A stretch of DNA of 27,535 nt, taken from Pelargonium cotyledonis. Its lineage: Eukaryota > Streptophyta > Magnoliopsida > Geraniales > Geraniaceae. The position numbers were made by a program, and so were the translations under genes. The notes under the pieces were generated by a model, which saw only the letters and a program-made list of their open reading frames with translations, made no database searches and had not been told where the DNA came from. The stretch lies in contig JAYMTA010000514.1 of the NCBI GenBank assembly GCA_036897625.1, forward strand, positions 1-27,535, read 5' to 3'. Numbering within the stretch: the first letter of the stretch is position 1; the number at the start of each line of letters is the position of its first letter. Positions 1-10,761 of this stretch are shown piece after piece.

Positions 1-872
1 TTTCACTCAAATGACTTCGTCTTGTTTCTTTTCGCTTCCTTTACCCTAATAAAGCTAGAAAACCCTGAGAAACACTAAAAACACTCAAAAGAACATGAAA
101 TCTAATAAAAATAGGAAATATACATTAGAACAAGTAAAATCGGGATAAATATAAAGTAAATATGGTGATAAAGACACTAAAATATATATAAATTTATGCA
201 CGTGTAACCGAGCTTCGACGACCAGAGCTTCGTCGGTGGCTCCATTCGCCCACGGAGCTCCGACAGCACAGATCGAAGAGATAGCTCGGTTGTGGCGTGG
301 GAGGCCAACTTGGGTCACCGACATCGTCAGTGAGCTCCGTCCGTGGCCACCGGCGTTAGAGTAGATGAACAAGATCTGGTTCAGATCTGGTTTAGATCTG
401 TTATTATTATTCTTTTTTAATCTTTGTATCATGTTAATTTGTTTTGATTTGTGAGTAATTAACAATTTTAACTTGACATTTAATGAATCAAAACAAGTAA
501 AACATGGCAAAAAATTTTAATTGTCTGGCAAGTTTGAATTTTCCGGCGAATGTTTGAAGTTTCCGGTGATGGTTTGAAGTTTCCGGTGAATGTTTGACGT
601 TTTCGGCAATAGTTTGAATTATCTGGCGATGGTTTGAATTATCCGGCGAGGGTGTTATTAAATAATGAAGAAGAAGGGCAAATATGTCATTTTAAAAGTT
701 CTGGAAGTCATGTGCACTGTACATGATGAGAGAGAGTATTTTTTCTTCCAAGTTAACTGACGGAAGCTTCAGTGGATAGTTTAGGGTAGTCCAAAGTTAC
801 AAAAAATAGTTTAGGGTAGAAACTTGCAAAAGATGAATTGTTCGGGATAGCCATCTGTAATTACCACCGTAA
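1..872 (-). mobile_element. Terminal part of a repeat carrying GC-rich gene-like sequence
   Basis: Read on the minus strand from about 872, this begins with an AT-rich tip with phrases typical of repetitive plant element ends (pyrimidine-rich lines such as CTACCCTAAACTA, repeated twice). A TGACGG-type block and a short 'TATTTGCCC' block follow, then a 20-bp minisatellite, then a GC-rich segment at about 190-400 that looks like captured coding DNA and has AGATCTG motifs at its edge. The same order of blocks appears at the right edge of the window in the opposite orientation. I see no transposase, so this is a non-autonomous copy or a fragment running off the left edge. A Mutator-like (MULE) assignment is a guess from layout; no target-site duplication can be checked because the other end is missing. 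Confidence 0.4.
525..654. repeat. 20-bp minisatellite, about 6.5 copies
   Basis: Consecutive 20-bp units share the pattern CCGGcGAtgGTTTGAAgttt. The first unit is 18 bp and the last is cut after 12 bp. Units differ at 2-6 positions, so the array is not recent. There are no unique spacers between units. It lies inside the left-edge repeat element. Confidence 0.85.
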
Positions 873-2265
873 TTTAATAAAATCAATTGGATGTGTTAAC
901 GGAAGAAACTAATACGAAATAGAAAAGCGATAAAATGACTGATATGAAACAAATATAAATCGAAGGACTAAATTGAAACAAGACGGATAGGTAGTGTATA
1001 CTATTTTAGATCTTAATCATATGTGCGAGTAACCTTCTATCTTTAAGAAGTGGTGGGGAAGTGCATATCCTACCATACCGTGCCCATCACTGCACGGTCC
1101 CACCTCAATGAATCAATATCTGCTCACATTTGGATTCTACTGCTACTCCTCCACATCTATTTTTGTTTAATCTGTGGATTTATTATATTTTACATATTAA
1201 TAATTCACATTTATACCAATACATGTCAAGGCGTTGGGTCAAATAATTCATGTGTTTTAGATTTCTTTTGAGATTTCGAGTTTGAGATTTTTTATTGACG
1301 ATATGAGTTAAAAATATAGATTAATAGCAGAGAATTATCTCATGTTGTGTAGCTCCACTAATAAAAAATAATTCACATTTATCATAATAAAAATGAAACG
1401 TTATCATTGAAATCGATGTCTTTAGGCGGATGATGAGATTATTAAGTAATCACATTCTTATACATAGGTGACTTTTTAGAACTTGATTTTTCCATATGTT
1501 TTTTAGTTATCATATTCTTATGCCGATGCAACTTGTTAGAATTTGATTTTCTTGTTTTTTTCCTTGTCGAAAACTAAATAAAATGCCTATTGTTTAAAAA
1601 TAAAACAAAAATCCTCTCATACAATATCAAATCGTGAAGCTAAAACTCAAAACTTTGAAAGAATCAAACAGATCAAACTGTTTGTTCAACTATTCATGGT
1701 GAGTCTTGATAATAGAAAATATAAGAAATAATAATATTCCAAAACCTGAGTCGCCAATTGTATTTGATGAGAGAATAGTGTTGGTCGGTGGATGGTTTGG
1801 TGGTTTAGCAATGACAGACAGGACAATTACAAAGGCAATCAGAGAAACATTTTGAGATAAATTTGTTTAGCACACGTGATCATCCACGTTCTGTTTTAGT
1901 ATCCACCTTACCTAGGAAAAGGAAATCAAATACCATACAAACCGACAAATCTAGAGGAATCCATCACTTCACTTATTTGTTTCAAAAGATAGCGAAATAT
2001 TGTGTAAACAAGTAATCTTATTAAAATTAAATTTTTGTTCGGTTACGGCTGATCTTAATTTCAGAGTAGTGGTAGTTTATTTAGTTTACATTATCAAATT
2101 GCGTTCTTTCTTGTTTGGATCGCAAACTCTTACTTTGATAGCAAATTTAAGTTTTGTTAGGGTCTATTTGTCTAGTGACGGCGTAGATTTGCAGTAGGTT
2201 TTTTTGGTAAGTGTGCGCGCAAGACGGCAGGAGGTGGGTGCGAGAAGGAGAAGGTGTCTTGAAAG
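873..2265. other. AT-rich intergenic stretch, no gene recognised
   Basis: I see only short unrelated ORFs, homopolymer runs and stop-rich AT sequence on both strands. An ACACGTG (G-box-like) sequence occurs near 1872, but no adjacent gene start gives it meaning. Confidence 0.6.
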
Positions 2266-2269
2266 GATG

Positions 2270-2421
2270 TGATTTGATCATAGTCATCAAATCAGCTTTC
2301 GAGTTTGTTGTCGGATAAGATGACATACACCATGGTGACGAAAGGTGATTTGATCATAGTCATCATATCAGCTTTCGAGTTTGTTGTCGGATAAGATGAC
2401 ATACACCATGGTGACGAAAGG
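2270..2421. repeat. Tandem direct repeat, 2 x 76 bp, with internal palindrome
   Basis: Copies at 2270-2345 and 2346-2421 abut each other and differ at one base (CATCAAATCA versus CATCATATCA). Each copy starts with an inverted repeat, TGATTTGAT then ATCAAATCA, separated by 7 bases. It is perfect in copy 1 and has one mismatch in copy 2. Each copy also contains the palindrome CCATGG near its end. Near-identity suggests a recent duplication. The flanks (2430-2650) look like worn retrotransposon LTR or leader sequence, but I cannot name a family. Confidence 0.9.
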
Positions 2422-2778
2422 CAATTGACAAAACACTTCACATGGTCGGCTTAAACTTCAAGTGCAATTATTGTCAGTTGTTCGTGCTTCTCAAGCTAGA
2501 GATGAAGATTTCAGTGCATTCAATTATTCAAGTTGAAGGAGAAAAATCTAGTATATTTGATTTGATTATTTTTACATTTTGGCCATTATGGCTAATGCCA
2601 ATTTTCGGATTGGTCTGCGAGCTGAGTGGCCTACGAGTCATTTAGGTCTTCGATTTGTTTTTGTCAAACTTATCTTGTTTTCATCTAATTTGAAGTAATA
2701 AAATATTAGATTTTGCGTAAAAAAAGATATAAATATTACAAAAAAACCTCCAATACATGAGAAATTGGGGGTCAATGA

Positions 2779-2960
2779 TTAATTATAAATTGACGTACAA
2801 ACAAACAAACCAGCATACTCATCTGGCGTGGGCGGCTCTGGCAGCAAGCCGACAAGATATTCTTTATATTCCACAGTTAACAACAATGTCGAGAATTGCA
2901 CGTGTTCCTCATTACAAATAAGTACATCCTCTGAATCTAGCTCTTGCCTATGAACACAGT
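2779..2960 (-). other. Unassigned coding-like segment, possible exon
   Basis: On the minus strand, an open frame follows a possible acceptor (TTCATAG) near 2948. It encodes an acidic, well-balanced peptide with runs such as NEEHVQFS, VEYKEYLVGLLPEPP and TPDEYAG before a stop near 2779. The composition is more protein-like than the surrounding AT-rich noise. It lies about 280 bp beyond the stop of the J-domain gene on the same strand. I do not recognise the family. It could be an exon of an alternative transcript of that gene, a relic of another gene, or chance. Confidence 0.25.
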
Positions 2961-3236
2961 TCAAATTTATATTCTACACAATTTTCTGTTAGTGTGCGTT
3001 GTGTTGCCAATCCATTGTAAGCAAACATAATCCAACTATATATTCGGCAAGGACGTGCTACTTATTGCCTTTACATACAAGAGCTTGTATACAAAAAATA
3101 ACTGGAAAACAACAATTTCAACCATACCCGCATGAACAAACATGTATTTATATACCACCTTTTCAAAGGCATTAGACCGGGAGAGGATCGCTTTCAGGTG
3201 GATTAGTTAGTGGCACGAACACAACTATTTGCAGTC

Positions 3237-6200
3237 TTACACCCTATCGTTATGAGCTTTGGCTTTCTCAATCGATTCCATGGCTTCCTCAAATGATTTC
3301 TGAAACCAAAACAAACTTTGTCAATTCCATCTCTTCAACGTCTTCAATATAAATTCTAAACGAGGCCACAAAACAAAGGAAAAATCAAATAAACAATTCG
3401 GTAACAAGCTACACTTCAGGCTCTCAGGTAAATTATACATTTACAGTTGTACTAGTGTTAAACAATCAAATATTAGAAGAAAGAAAAAAGTCTGACATGA
3501 GCTATTCCTCTTCAGATTCTATTCGAATGCAGATTTATAATCCTACCATCATACTGTACTGGAATACTCTAAAGTCTAAACTAATAGCTTGAGTTGTAAA
3601 GCAGAGAGCCCAATAATTCATCCTCACGTGCAGACATATTCTACACGTGAACCAAAAATTACACGAGGCTACACAGGCCCAAGGCCAAACCAATTTTGAT
3701 ACCAATATACCGTATCACACTTTTCTCCAACCTAAGTGTAGGACCAAAACAACATTTCAAACAGTCTCAAACTCCCGACACTTTAAATGTGGGATACTTC
3801 AACACCTACCTAGAGAAAAGATAAAGGTATACACATACACATGCACACACATGTAGAGCAACAAACAAAATAAAGAAGTTTGTTCATGTTAAGCAGGTAA
3901 AAAAAAGGACTGTTATTAGAAAATCATTTCACAGTAATTTGTCAAAGATTATGCCAAGTTCCTAATTTGTTTACATGTTCTCCTATTTTAGTTTAAGATG
4001 CACACTGCAAGCACTTGAATCCAAGAACCCATCCATACCATAAAAAGAAACATCTCATTTACACAAGTAATGTCGAAATCAAGTTTGGAGTGCTAAGTAG
4101 AGCTCATTCATTTTGCACAGTGGGGTAAAAGATAAGGCAATTTTACTAAAACGCATCACTGAATTTCTTATTGATGATACATAAATTGACCTCTCACAAG
4201 ATGACATGTGTGCCGGATGTTTATGTCATGACCCATTATTCGTTGACCATAGAACAAAGAAGGACCCAAGGACATTGGACCAGGCTAAGTTCAAGAAAGG
4301 ATTCACAAGTCCATAAAGGGGAAAGTTTGGCTACGGTGGGATGAAGAAAATGGAAAGGGAAGGAAATAAATGGCAAAAGAGAGTGCAAAAAATGGAAAAG
4401 GCATGCCCACAGGTGAGCCCTCATCACTCCCGTGGAGAGCTCCCAAAAAGGACTTCGCCACGGCCGTGGGCACCGATTCCAGCAGTCCACCTCCTTTTTG
4501 AGCCTCGATCTCTACACCTCCATCATCCTAATTTTGGCCACCTAAGAGAATCTCTTCAAGGACTCTATCAAGATCCTCACCTCACCCAAGACCTCTCCAA
4601 GTATCACCTTTCAATAAGAACGTCTCCAAAAGACTTAACTATTTTTACCAAATACTTAGGTGCTCGCCAAAGTCATCTTATAGGACCTCATCCTCAAGGT
4701 CTTCTCTAAGGGCCTCCTCAATACAGTCTTCAAGACCACCTCTCAAGACTCAAGTCATATTTCATCATCAAATACACCTCCTCATAAAAGGTCCTCACTT
4801 GGTTCCACTACCACATGCTTATTTGATGCCACCTTAATGAATGATTCAAGGAGGTCATGCCATCCAAATTACCTTACACTACACTCGATTAGCAAGTGGG
4901 GCCGCACCGTCGCGTATCATGATAGGGCTTCAATACGAGATATGCTCTAAAGTTGCGTTTGGGAACATAGATAGGATTTGAAAATTTTGATTTGTAATGT
5001 TGTATTTCAAATACAAATATAATGTTTGAGAAATCATAGAATTTCAAATGACAAGGTAAGAGTTGTAATTTGAAACCCCATGTTCTAGGCATGTTTTAAA
5101 TGTTGTTGGATTTGACTCAAATACAAATCCTAATTCTTGAAATTCCCTAACAATTCATTTAACTCAAATTCAGCATTTCAAATGAATTGTTGGTTCCCAA
5201 ACACACCATAAAGGTAATCTCTCAAACCCCTCACTGTAACTTCATCTGAGAATCTTAGGAATAATGATGTCATTGATGATCTCACCATGACTGACTAGAT
5301 GACATCATCACCAAACATTCAGAAGCCACCACCTCATCAATAATCTTTTATGAGTACAAATACTCTTATACCCCTCCTTAGATGGAGAAAAAAATCATTT
5401 ATGATATGTGTACACTTCATGATACACCTTGTAGTGCTCTAATTTCATCATGATAGAGATGTGCTCGAGATGAATTCCATTGCTTACACACTGATTTTTC
5501 AATTAATGGTGTGTTTCTCTTTATCGAGCATATGACCAAGTGAAGGATGACCTAAATGGCTCAGATTTGGATTTAGGATTAGACTACTTGACACGTGGAC
5601 AAGAAGACAAGTAGACTGGTCATGCAAGTTTGACGGGTCAAGAGACTCATTACTTATAACATAGCTTACAACATTTCTTATTGATTTTTCCCCAGAACCT
5701 TTGCATGACTAGTGGTATAATTGAATCTCCTCTCTCCCCTCTCTACTCTCTGTTTGTTTATTTTTCATTCCATGGCCAGTGAAGTTCTGCCGTAATAGCT
5801 ATACTCTCAGTTCATTTCATCGAGCAAGTGTGGGCTGAACCACACACTAATGAGACATTCTTATAGTAAAATACTTAATAAACATATTTAGTAGTTATTA
5901 CATTTGAATACCTTCACAAAATGATAGTTGATTCGTAACCTTTTTATTTTTTGCAACTATAGAGCTTGCAGCTGTTTTCTTTTCTTTTCTGGCTAGTGGG
6001 AGAATAAATAATTCTTTTGTGGAAACTTTGGGTTTTGTATAAGGATACCATAGATTTTCTACATATCAGTACGGGAAAGTTCCCCCAAAACTGTCCCACC
6101 CTAAAACTGTACCTGCCACACTCAATTCAATGATAAACTTGATCTTTAGCATGAATAAAAATGAGTGTCTGTGCATACGCATTCCCACTTCCTCATCCAA

Positions 6201-9200
6201 GGGAAGAAGAGGTCTTGGCATCTGATGATTCCATAAAGTTAATAAATTGCACAAAAATGCCAAGAATTCAAACAAAATTTACATATGTTCTCAATAAGAT
6301 GTTTCCAAATTTATTTATTTTTATTGAAAGCCACCAGCTGAAACTCAAACTGTATGAAACCAATCAAATGGCACAACTCAGAAATCAGGAACATGATCCA
6401 AATCAGGTTTATGATTGCTATTTCAGTCTTCTAGCCCAATGCCTATATCCAAATAACTTTCTGATTTACTAATTCATAGGTAAGTTTCTTTGTCATCAAC
6501 TCAATTAACGTTGCTATTTTAATTGCTCCACTCTCATTGCACTAATAGGTGGAATCACCATCTCAACCAAACCACTAGTACAAAGACATCATTATATTGA
6601 TCGCATTTTTCAAAATTTTAGATATTGTCAGAAATTATGATCATTTGAAGGCCCAACTCACTGAGTTATATTTTTATATGGACAGTGATAGAAAATATCC
6701 TAAAACCGACAACTTATAAGACCAGCAAAAATATGTTCTAACAAAGACAAAGAAATTCCTAGCACGCACAACTTTGTCAAGATTTTTTAATTGCTTTCTC
6801 AAAATTAGCATGTTCAGCGCTAGAAAATATTAAGCATTGCATAGGTGAGTTATAATATGATCATGCCGCCATGATTTGTAAGAGTATTGTATGAACATGC
6901 ATAAAAATTTCTAGAATGAGAGATCCAAACAGGGAGTTACATACCCCAGAATTTTGCATCTTCCACAGAGCTTGACCGCTCATCTCAAATACAACTGTCC
7001 CACCAAATATAACACTGCAAATATTATCGCTTAGCACAATCAGACAATGAATTCTTTATTTATAAGTTGTAAATGCAGAATGTAAGCACAACATCAAGAG
7101 GTAGCAAGTGTGTATTTTCATGAAATAGGTTAGATGTGAATCTATGATACTACACTAATTTTCTAAGCATTATCAAATTAAATTCGTGATACACATAGGC
7201 TATCAATCAAAGAGAACCCTGTAAGGCAAATAATCGAATTTCTAAGAGCTAGCTCTTCAAAGTCCTTGGCAAGCTATGAAGCATGAGTATCCAGTACTGT
7301 ACGTACCCGATACGTCAATATGGCTATTTTTCAAAAAGACAAGGTACGGGTACAGTGGGTGGGTACTTATAATTAAAATTAAATATATCTGTTTAAAATT
7401 GTAGTTATAACAGATGGTGCGATGAATATGACATTTTTCGTGCACTATCAAAATTTGAACATGAGAAAAATAATAAAGTAGTAAAAATACAAAGTAGCTA
7501 GCCAAGAAAATAGATTAAGAACAGAAATATTAAATTCAGACTAGTATTAAGCAGTTAGTGAAGGGTTGAGCGGTGATAAGATGAGATAATAAAACGCAAA
7601 ATATCAAACAATAATGATTATTTTTTCATACTCCGTACATGTAAGTGAAAGGCTGAGAAGATGAATCAGTGAACACAAATTTTTATGAAATTCTGATTTA
7701 CAAGAAGTAAGAAATTTCATAGTAAATAACATAGGAAAGGAAGGATATAAGTTTTGGTTTGCAAATTTTTGAGTATAAAAAATGGTCAACTAGAAGGATG
7801 AAGGATGTAGGATGTGCAGGATAGGTCAGTTCATAGTTCTGGTTTTCACTTTGCAGATTTAATTTTTACAGATAATGGTAGGTTAGAACTTAAAGACTAC
7901 AAAGAGGAAAATATTTGATGCCAGAATTGCACTGATTGATTACAAATCTTTACGAATGAGTATATCCCCTATCACTAACTTCCACAGCGAGTAGTTAGCA
8001 CTAAAGAGTCAGACCATGGTACAGCTAGACGTTGGCTCTTCCATTTTTACCGAACACGTGAATGATAATGGAGACCCGTTAACAATACTTGAAACTCCAC
8101 ACAGTATTGAGTCGACACGACACTGAGTTTCAATAGTATCAATATTTGTGAACAAATATGAGAACAAACTTTGATCATACAGACCATTGGATCTGTAAAT
8201 AATACAGTTAGTAAACCGTGCTCTAATACCACTTGTTAGATTCCACTATCAATGACCTCACAATTTCACTCATATATCACACAATGAAGCCAAAGATAAT
8301 AAATGCAGAAACATAAACATAAAAAAAGTTAGCGTGGTTCGAAAATAAATATCCCTACATGCACACGACAGATCAACACTCAGAAGTCAGAACCCCATTA
8401 CACCCAAATCCTCACTCACACACTCATTGCAGCTACACACTATCTCTTTGTCTTCAACTCTCTGTATCAATTGCTGAAGAGTTGACCTCCATTTATAGGA
8501 GTTACTGCGCGCTCCAGCAGTCTACCAACTTCAATCCATGAAATTGTAGATGTCATCTTCTCAGCACACGACAAGGTGCTTCACTAATCTCAACAACAAG
8601 TAATCTCCAAATTTCCAGCCACCAACATCCATCATTCATTTAGTTCGATAAATCAACCTCAGAAATGAAGTTGTGATGCAGGCTTCCTAGTTCCTACTCC
8701 TTGCATTAATGCAAATTGATAGAGAAGAATTGGGCGGGACCATCATCAGGACATCAGTTAATGCCAACCAACACTAACTATTTCTTGAACTCCAAAAGAG
8801 TTGGAGAATGCCACATTGAATATATTAGGCAGCTCCTGCGCCACTCTCTTCAAATAACTCCCTTACGAATCTTTTTCCTCTTAGTTCTCAATTCTATGTA
8901 CTTCTCCAAGATCCGATCACATCACAGATTGAATGAAGTTGGAATTTGTACAAATTGCAAATAAGTCTAATCTATGAGTTCAATTGCTTCTATTATTGAG
9001 CACAAGGTTGTTGTCTCATTACATGACTCTTGAAGGTTAACCTTACTAAACATATATGTTCATTGCTTGTCATGTCTCAAATGACACTAAGCATTCCATG
9101 GCGGCCAAATCAGTATGAGAACAGACAATCTATTAAACTAAATTGTTCGTAATCACCGAACCAACTAAAACTAAATCCATCTATTGGTTAGAACTTGATT

Positions 9201-9707
9201 CCCATTCAATTGAAACTGAATACAATTTGTCAATAAGGAATTGAGCTCAAAGTAAGATCAGATAGCAACAGACAACACATATCAATTAAACAATACATAC
9301 CCAGCGAAGGCGAGATTGAGCAGAAACGCGCGCGTCGTCATGTATCTAAGCACATCCTCGTACTTGGGAAAATTTCCGCCGGCGCCATAACTAGGCGATG
9401 GTCTTCTATAGCTATAGCTATGCGTTCTCTCACCGTTATAGTAATTTCCACGGCCACCGCGCGCGTAGTTAGAATTGAAATTATTACTGTGGGAGCGAAG
9501 ATTGTAGGCGGCGCGTTTTCTGTCGTCGATCAGCACCTCGTACGCCTCGGAAACCTGCTTGAATTTGCGAATGGCGTCTTGTTTGATAGTATCGGAGGAC
9601 TGGGAGTGCTTGTCGGGATGGAATTTCATGGCCAATTTCCGGAAGGAGTCCTTGATTTCTTCTTTGCTGGCGTTTTTGGTCAGCCCCAAGACCTTGTAAT
9701 GATCCAT
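3237..9707 (-). CDS. ATJ72: J-domain co-chaperone similar to DnaJ 72 (3 exons, 179 aa)
   Basis: The exons are 9301-9707, 6945-7014 and 3237-3299; all junctions are GT-AG and the frame is kept (407+70+63 nt). The N-terminal J domain (residues 1 to about 68) starts MDHYKVLGL and carries the HPD motif at 30-32, which stimulates the Hsp70 ATPase. A Ser/Asn/Gly/Tyr-rich linker follows (about 70-115). A hydrophobic segment around 127-147 may be a membrane anchor. The C-terminus has SGQALWKMQNSG and KSFEEAMESIEKAKAH. With no zinc finger or substrate domain it is a type III (DnaJC) protein. From memory, the C-terminal SFEEAMESIEK block and overall layout match Arabidopsis DnaJ 72; localisation and client are unknown. 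ATG 9707 is chosen because the J domain begins there. Retaining intron 1 would add five residues after G136 and truncate the protein at 141 aa, removing the rest of the anchor and the tail. The gene is divergent from the PLAC8 gene. Confidence 0.93.
4224..5600 (+). mobile_element. Gypsy-like LTR fragment, right end unresolved
   Basis: From 4224 the sequence starts TGTCATGACCC, a start often seen in plant Gypsy LTRs. About 600 bp of C- and pyrimidine-rich, TC/AAG-repetitive DNA unlike the surroundings follows, then a possible TATA region near 5360-5370 (CTCTTATACCCC). A MITE interrupts it at 4953-5208. I see no primer-binding site, no polypurine tract and no gag or pol coding, so this would be a solo or broken LTR. 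The end coordinate is approximate: no matching CA terminus with a 5-bp target duplication was found. Confidence 0.35.
4953..5208. mobile_element. hAT-like MITE, 256 bp
   Basis: The ends are inverted copies of about 14 bp: TTGCGTTTGGGAAC on the left, and on the right GTTCCCAAACACA, whose complement is TGTGTTTGGGAAC. Direct repeats TAAAG flank it at 4948-4952 and 5209-5213. If the duplication is extended to 8 bp (CTCTAAAG/CCATAAAG) it has two mismatches, which would suit hAT. The interior is AT-rich, partly palindromic (ATTTCAAATAC-type blocks on both arms) and non-coding. It is nested in a Gypsy-like LTR fragment, so it inserted later. Confidence 0.7.
7015..9300 (-). other. Intron 1 of the J-domain gene, 2286 bp, with a Copia LTR remnant
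   Basis: The donor is at 9300-9299 (GCTGG|GTATGT) and the acceptor at 7016-7015 (TTGCAG). The intron splits codon 136 (Gly) after its second base. The part from about 8040 to 9060 is retrotransposon-derived. The rest (7017-8040) has no recognisable gene; a stretch at 7280-7360 rich in GTACGGGTAC-like words may be an old repeat but could not be assigned. Confidence 0.85.
8047..9060 (-). mobile_element. Copia-type LTR with primer-binding site and partial leader
   Basis: On the minus strand an LTR ends GGAATCTAACA at 8244-8234. Two bases later comes TGGTATTAGAGC (8231-8220), which matches the complement of plant initiator methionine tRNA (TGGTATCAGAGC) with one mismatch. That site primes reverse transcription in many plant Copia elements. 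A TATA box (TATAAAT, 8497-8491) lies inside the LTR, followed by sequence that would become the R/U5 region. About 170 bp of leader remains below 8219; no gag or pol is present. The far LTR end is not defined; 9060 is an estimate. It is antisense to the genome plus strand but in the same orientation as the host J-domain gene, so its promoter and polyadenylation signals could act on that transcript. Confidence 0.7.
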
Positions 9708-10761
9708 CGATGAAATCGATTGTTGTTCTGTTCTGGTTTAGGGTTTGGATTGGTGATTCGGTAGCGAATTCTGGAGTGAATCGGAGATGAAAAGAAGCGG
9801 AAGGAATGGTATTCGGCCATGAACCTCATGGTCGTGGCACCGCCGAGACCGCTTCTTCTATCTTTTCTGTTACCGAACTCAATTTAATGTTTATTGGGCC
9901 GCCAATCATTAGGCCCAAAATGACGTTCAGCTACAGAGTGTTGGGCCTAAGAGTAGCCCATTCCATTGCCACATAGGAGCCCTAATTCAACCTCAATAGT
10001 TCATTTTCATTATGCTCCGCGACTCCCCTGCGACATAGAACAGGACAGTGGTTTCCTGAAGCAAACGGTATGGTATATTATTTTCCTCTAATTTGAGTTT
10101 TTGTTTCTTGTGCATTTCTAAATTCATTTTCTGGACTTATATTCCAATCAAATATTTAGTCTTAATTTTGGGGGCTTTTGTCTTTCTTGATCGGAACCTG
10201 GAAGCGTTTTCAATGTGTTGGCAAGTGTAGTATGCTGCTCTTGCTTCCGTGTGCAGGAGTAGTTTTTGAGGCAAAATAAAAATTGGGTTTTGTAGAAAAC
10301 TGATGAATTCTGCATCTTAAATGATTCTGATGGGAACAACCTCGTAAAAAGTCATAACAATGCTCATAATTTCTCATTTAGGTTTTTGGGTAGTGGTAAA
10401 TCTTTTTTTTTTCTTTTATAATCTTATTTATGTATACTAAAATGGTGGTAAATCTTCTTGCCTCATATGTTTGTTTTACCCTTTTGTGTAATTGAATTTA
10501 TTGTCATGTAATCGTTGTTTTCTGTTTCAGAAGCATTTCTCCTATGCCTGATGTGTTAATTCACTCTAAAGTTTCCCCTTCTATACCAAACAATGAATAT
10601 ATAATGTTGCTGTAAAATTGAGAAGCATAAAAAATTGTTTCTTTCCTCATGTCAGCCACTCTAATCTGTTTTCAATCATTGTGTTTTTGTTGCTTACAAC
10701 AGAGCACTGGTGGATTCAAAAGAAAGTTGGAAGGAGCTAATCATTCATTTGCTTGAGAAAG
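9708..10761. promoter_or_regulatory. Bidirectional promoter region with four site II elements
   Basis: This separates two divergent start codons, 9707 (minus) and 10762 (plus). A cluster of TGGGCY elements lies at 9895-9900 (TGGGCC), 9912-9917 (GGCCCA), 9942-9947 (TGGGCC) and 9955-9960 (AGCCCA). A TGACG word starts at 9921. In plants, site II motifs bind TCP factors and are common in promoters of housekeeping and organelle genes. No clear TATA box lies between the genes near the cluster, which suits a broad bidirectional promoter. The outer parts are 5' UTR of each gene, with a likely 5'-UTR intron on the PLAC8 side. Confidence 0.65.
10068..10702 (+). other. Probable 5'-UTR intron of the PLAC8-family gene
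   Basis: A donor-like AAACG|GTATGG occurs at 10067-10068 and an acceptor-like TTACAACAG ends at 10702, 59 bases before the ATG. The stretch between is T-rich and stop-filled, as expected for an intron. The boundaries are inferred from splice consensus alone. Confidence 0.45.

Larger units (their letters stand above)
3300..6944 (-). other. Intron 2 of the J-domain gene, 3645 bp, with transposon debris
   Basis: The donor is at 6944-6943 (GGG|GTATGT) and the acceptor at 3301-3300 (TTTCAG). The intron separates a 70-bp exon from a 63-bp exon and holds a Gypsy-like LTR fragment and a MITE, described separately. ORFs inside it (for example 4341-4709 and 6161-6472) show no recognisable protein. The remainder is AT-rich sequence with no feature I can name. 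Confidence 0.85.

Noticed and set aside
223..229. Protein residues 223-229 of the PQ-loop product (EEPLLDE) as an acidic dileucine vacuolar sorting signal (numbers here are residues, not bases)
   Set aside because: The canonical form needs an acidic residue four positions before the first Leu, which is Ile here. It is only a near match.
525..654. Regular 20-bp repeats that could suggest a CRISPR array
   Set aside because: The units abut with no unique spacers, diverge from each other and sit in a plant transposon-like element. This is a minisatellite.
4341..4709. 122-residue open frame in intron 2 of the J-domain gene
   Set aside because: It is Pro/Leu/His/Ser-rich translation of C-rich LTR-like DNA inside an intron, with no domain.
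6161..6472. 103-residue open frame within intron 2 of the J-domain gene
   Set aside because: AT-rich composition, no domain, lies in an intron on the opposite strand, no promoter or partner exons.
9420..9713. 97-residue plus-strand frame opposite the J-domain exon
   Set aside because: It is the antisense shadow of a clear J-domain coding exon.
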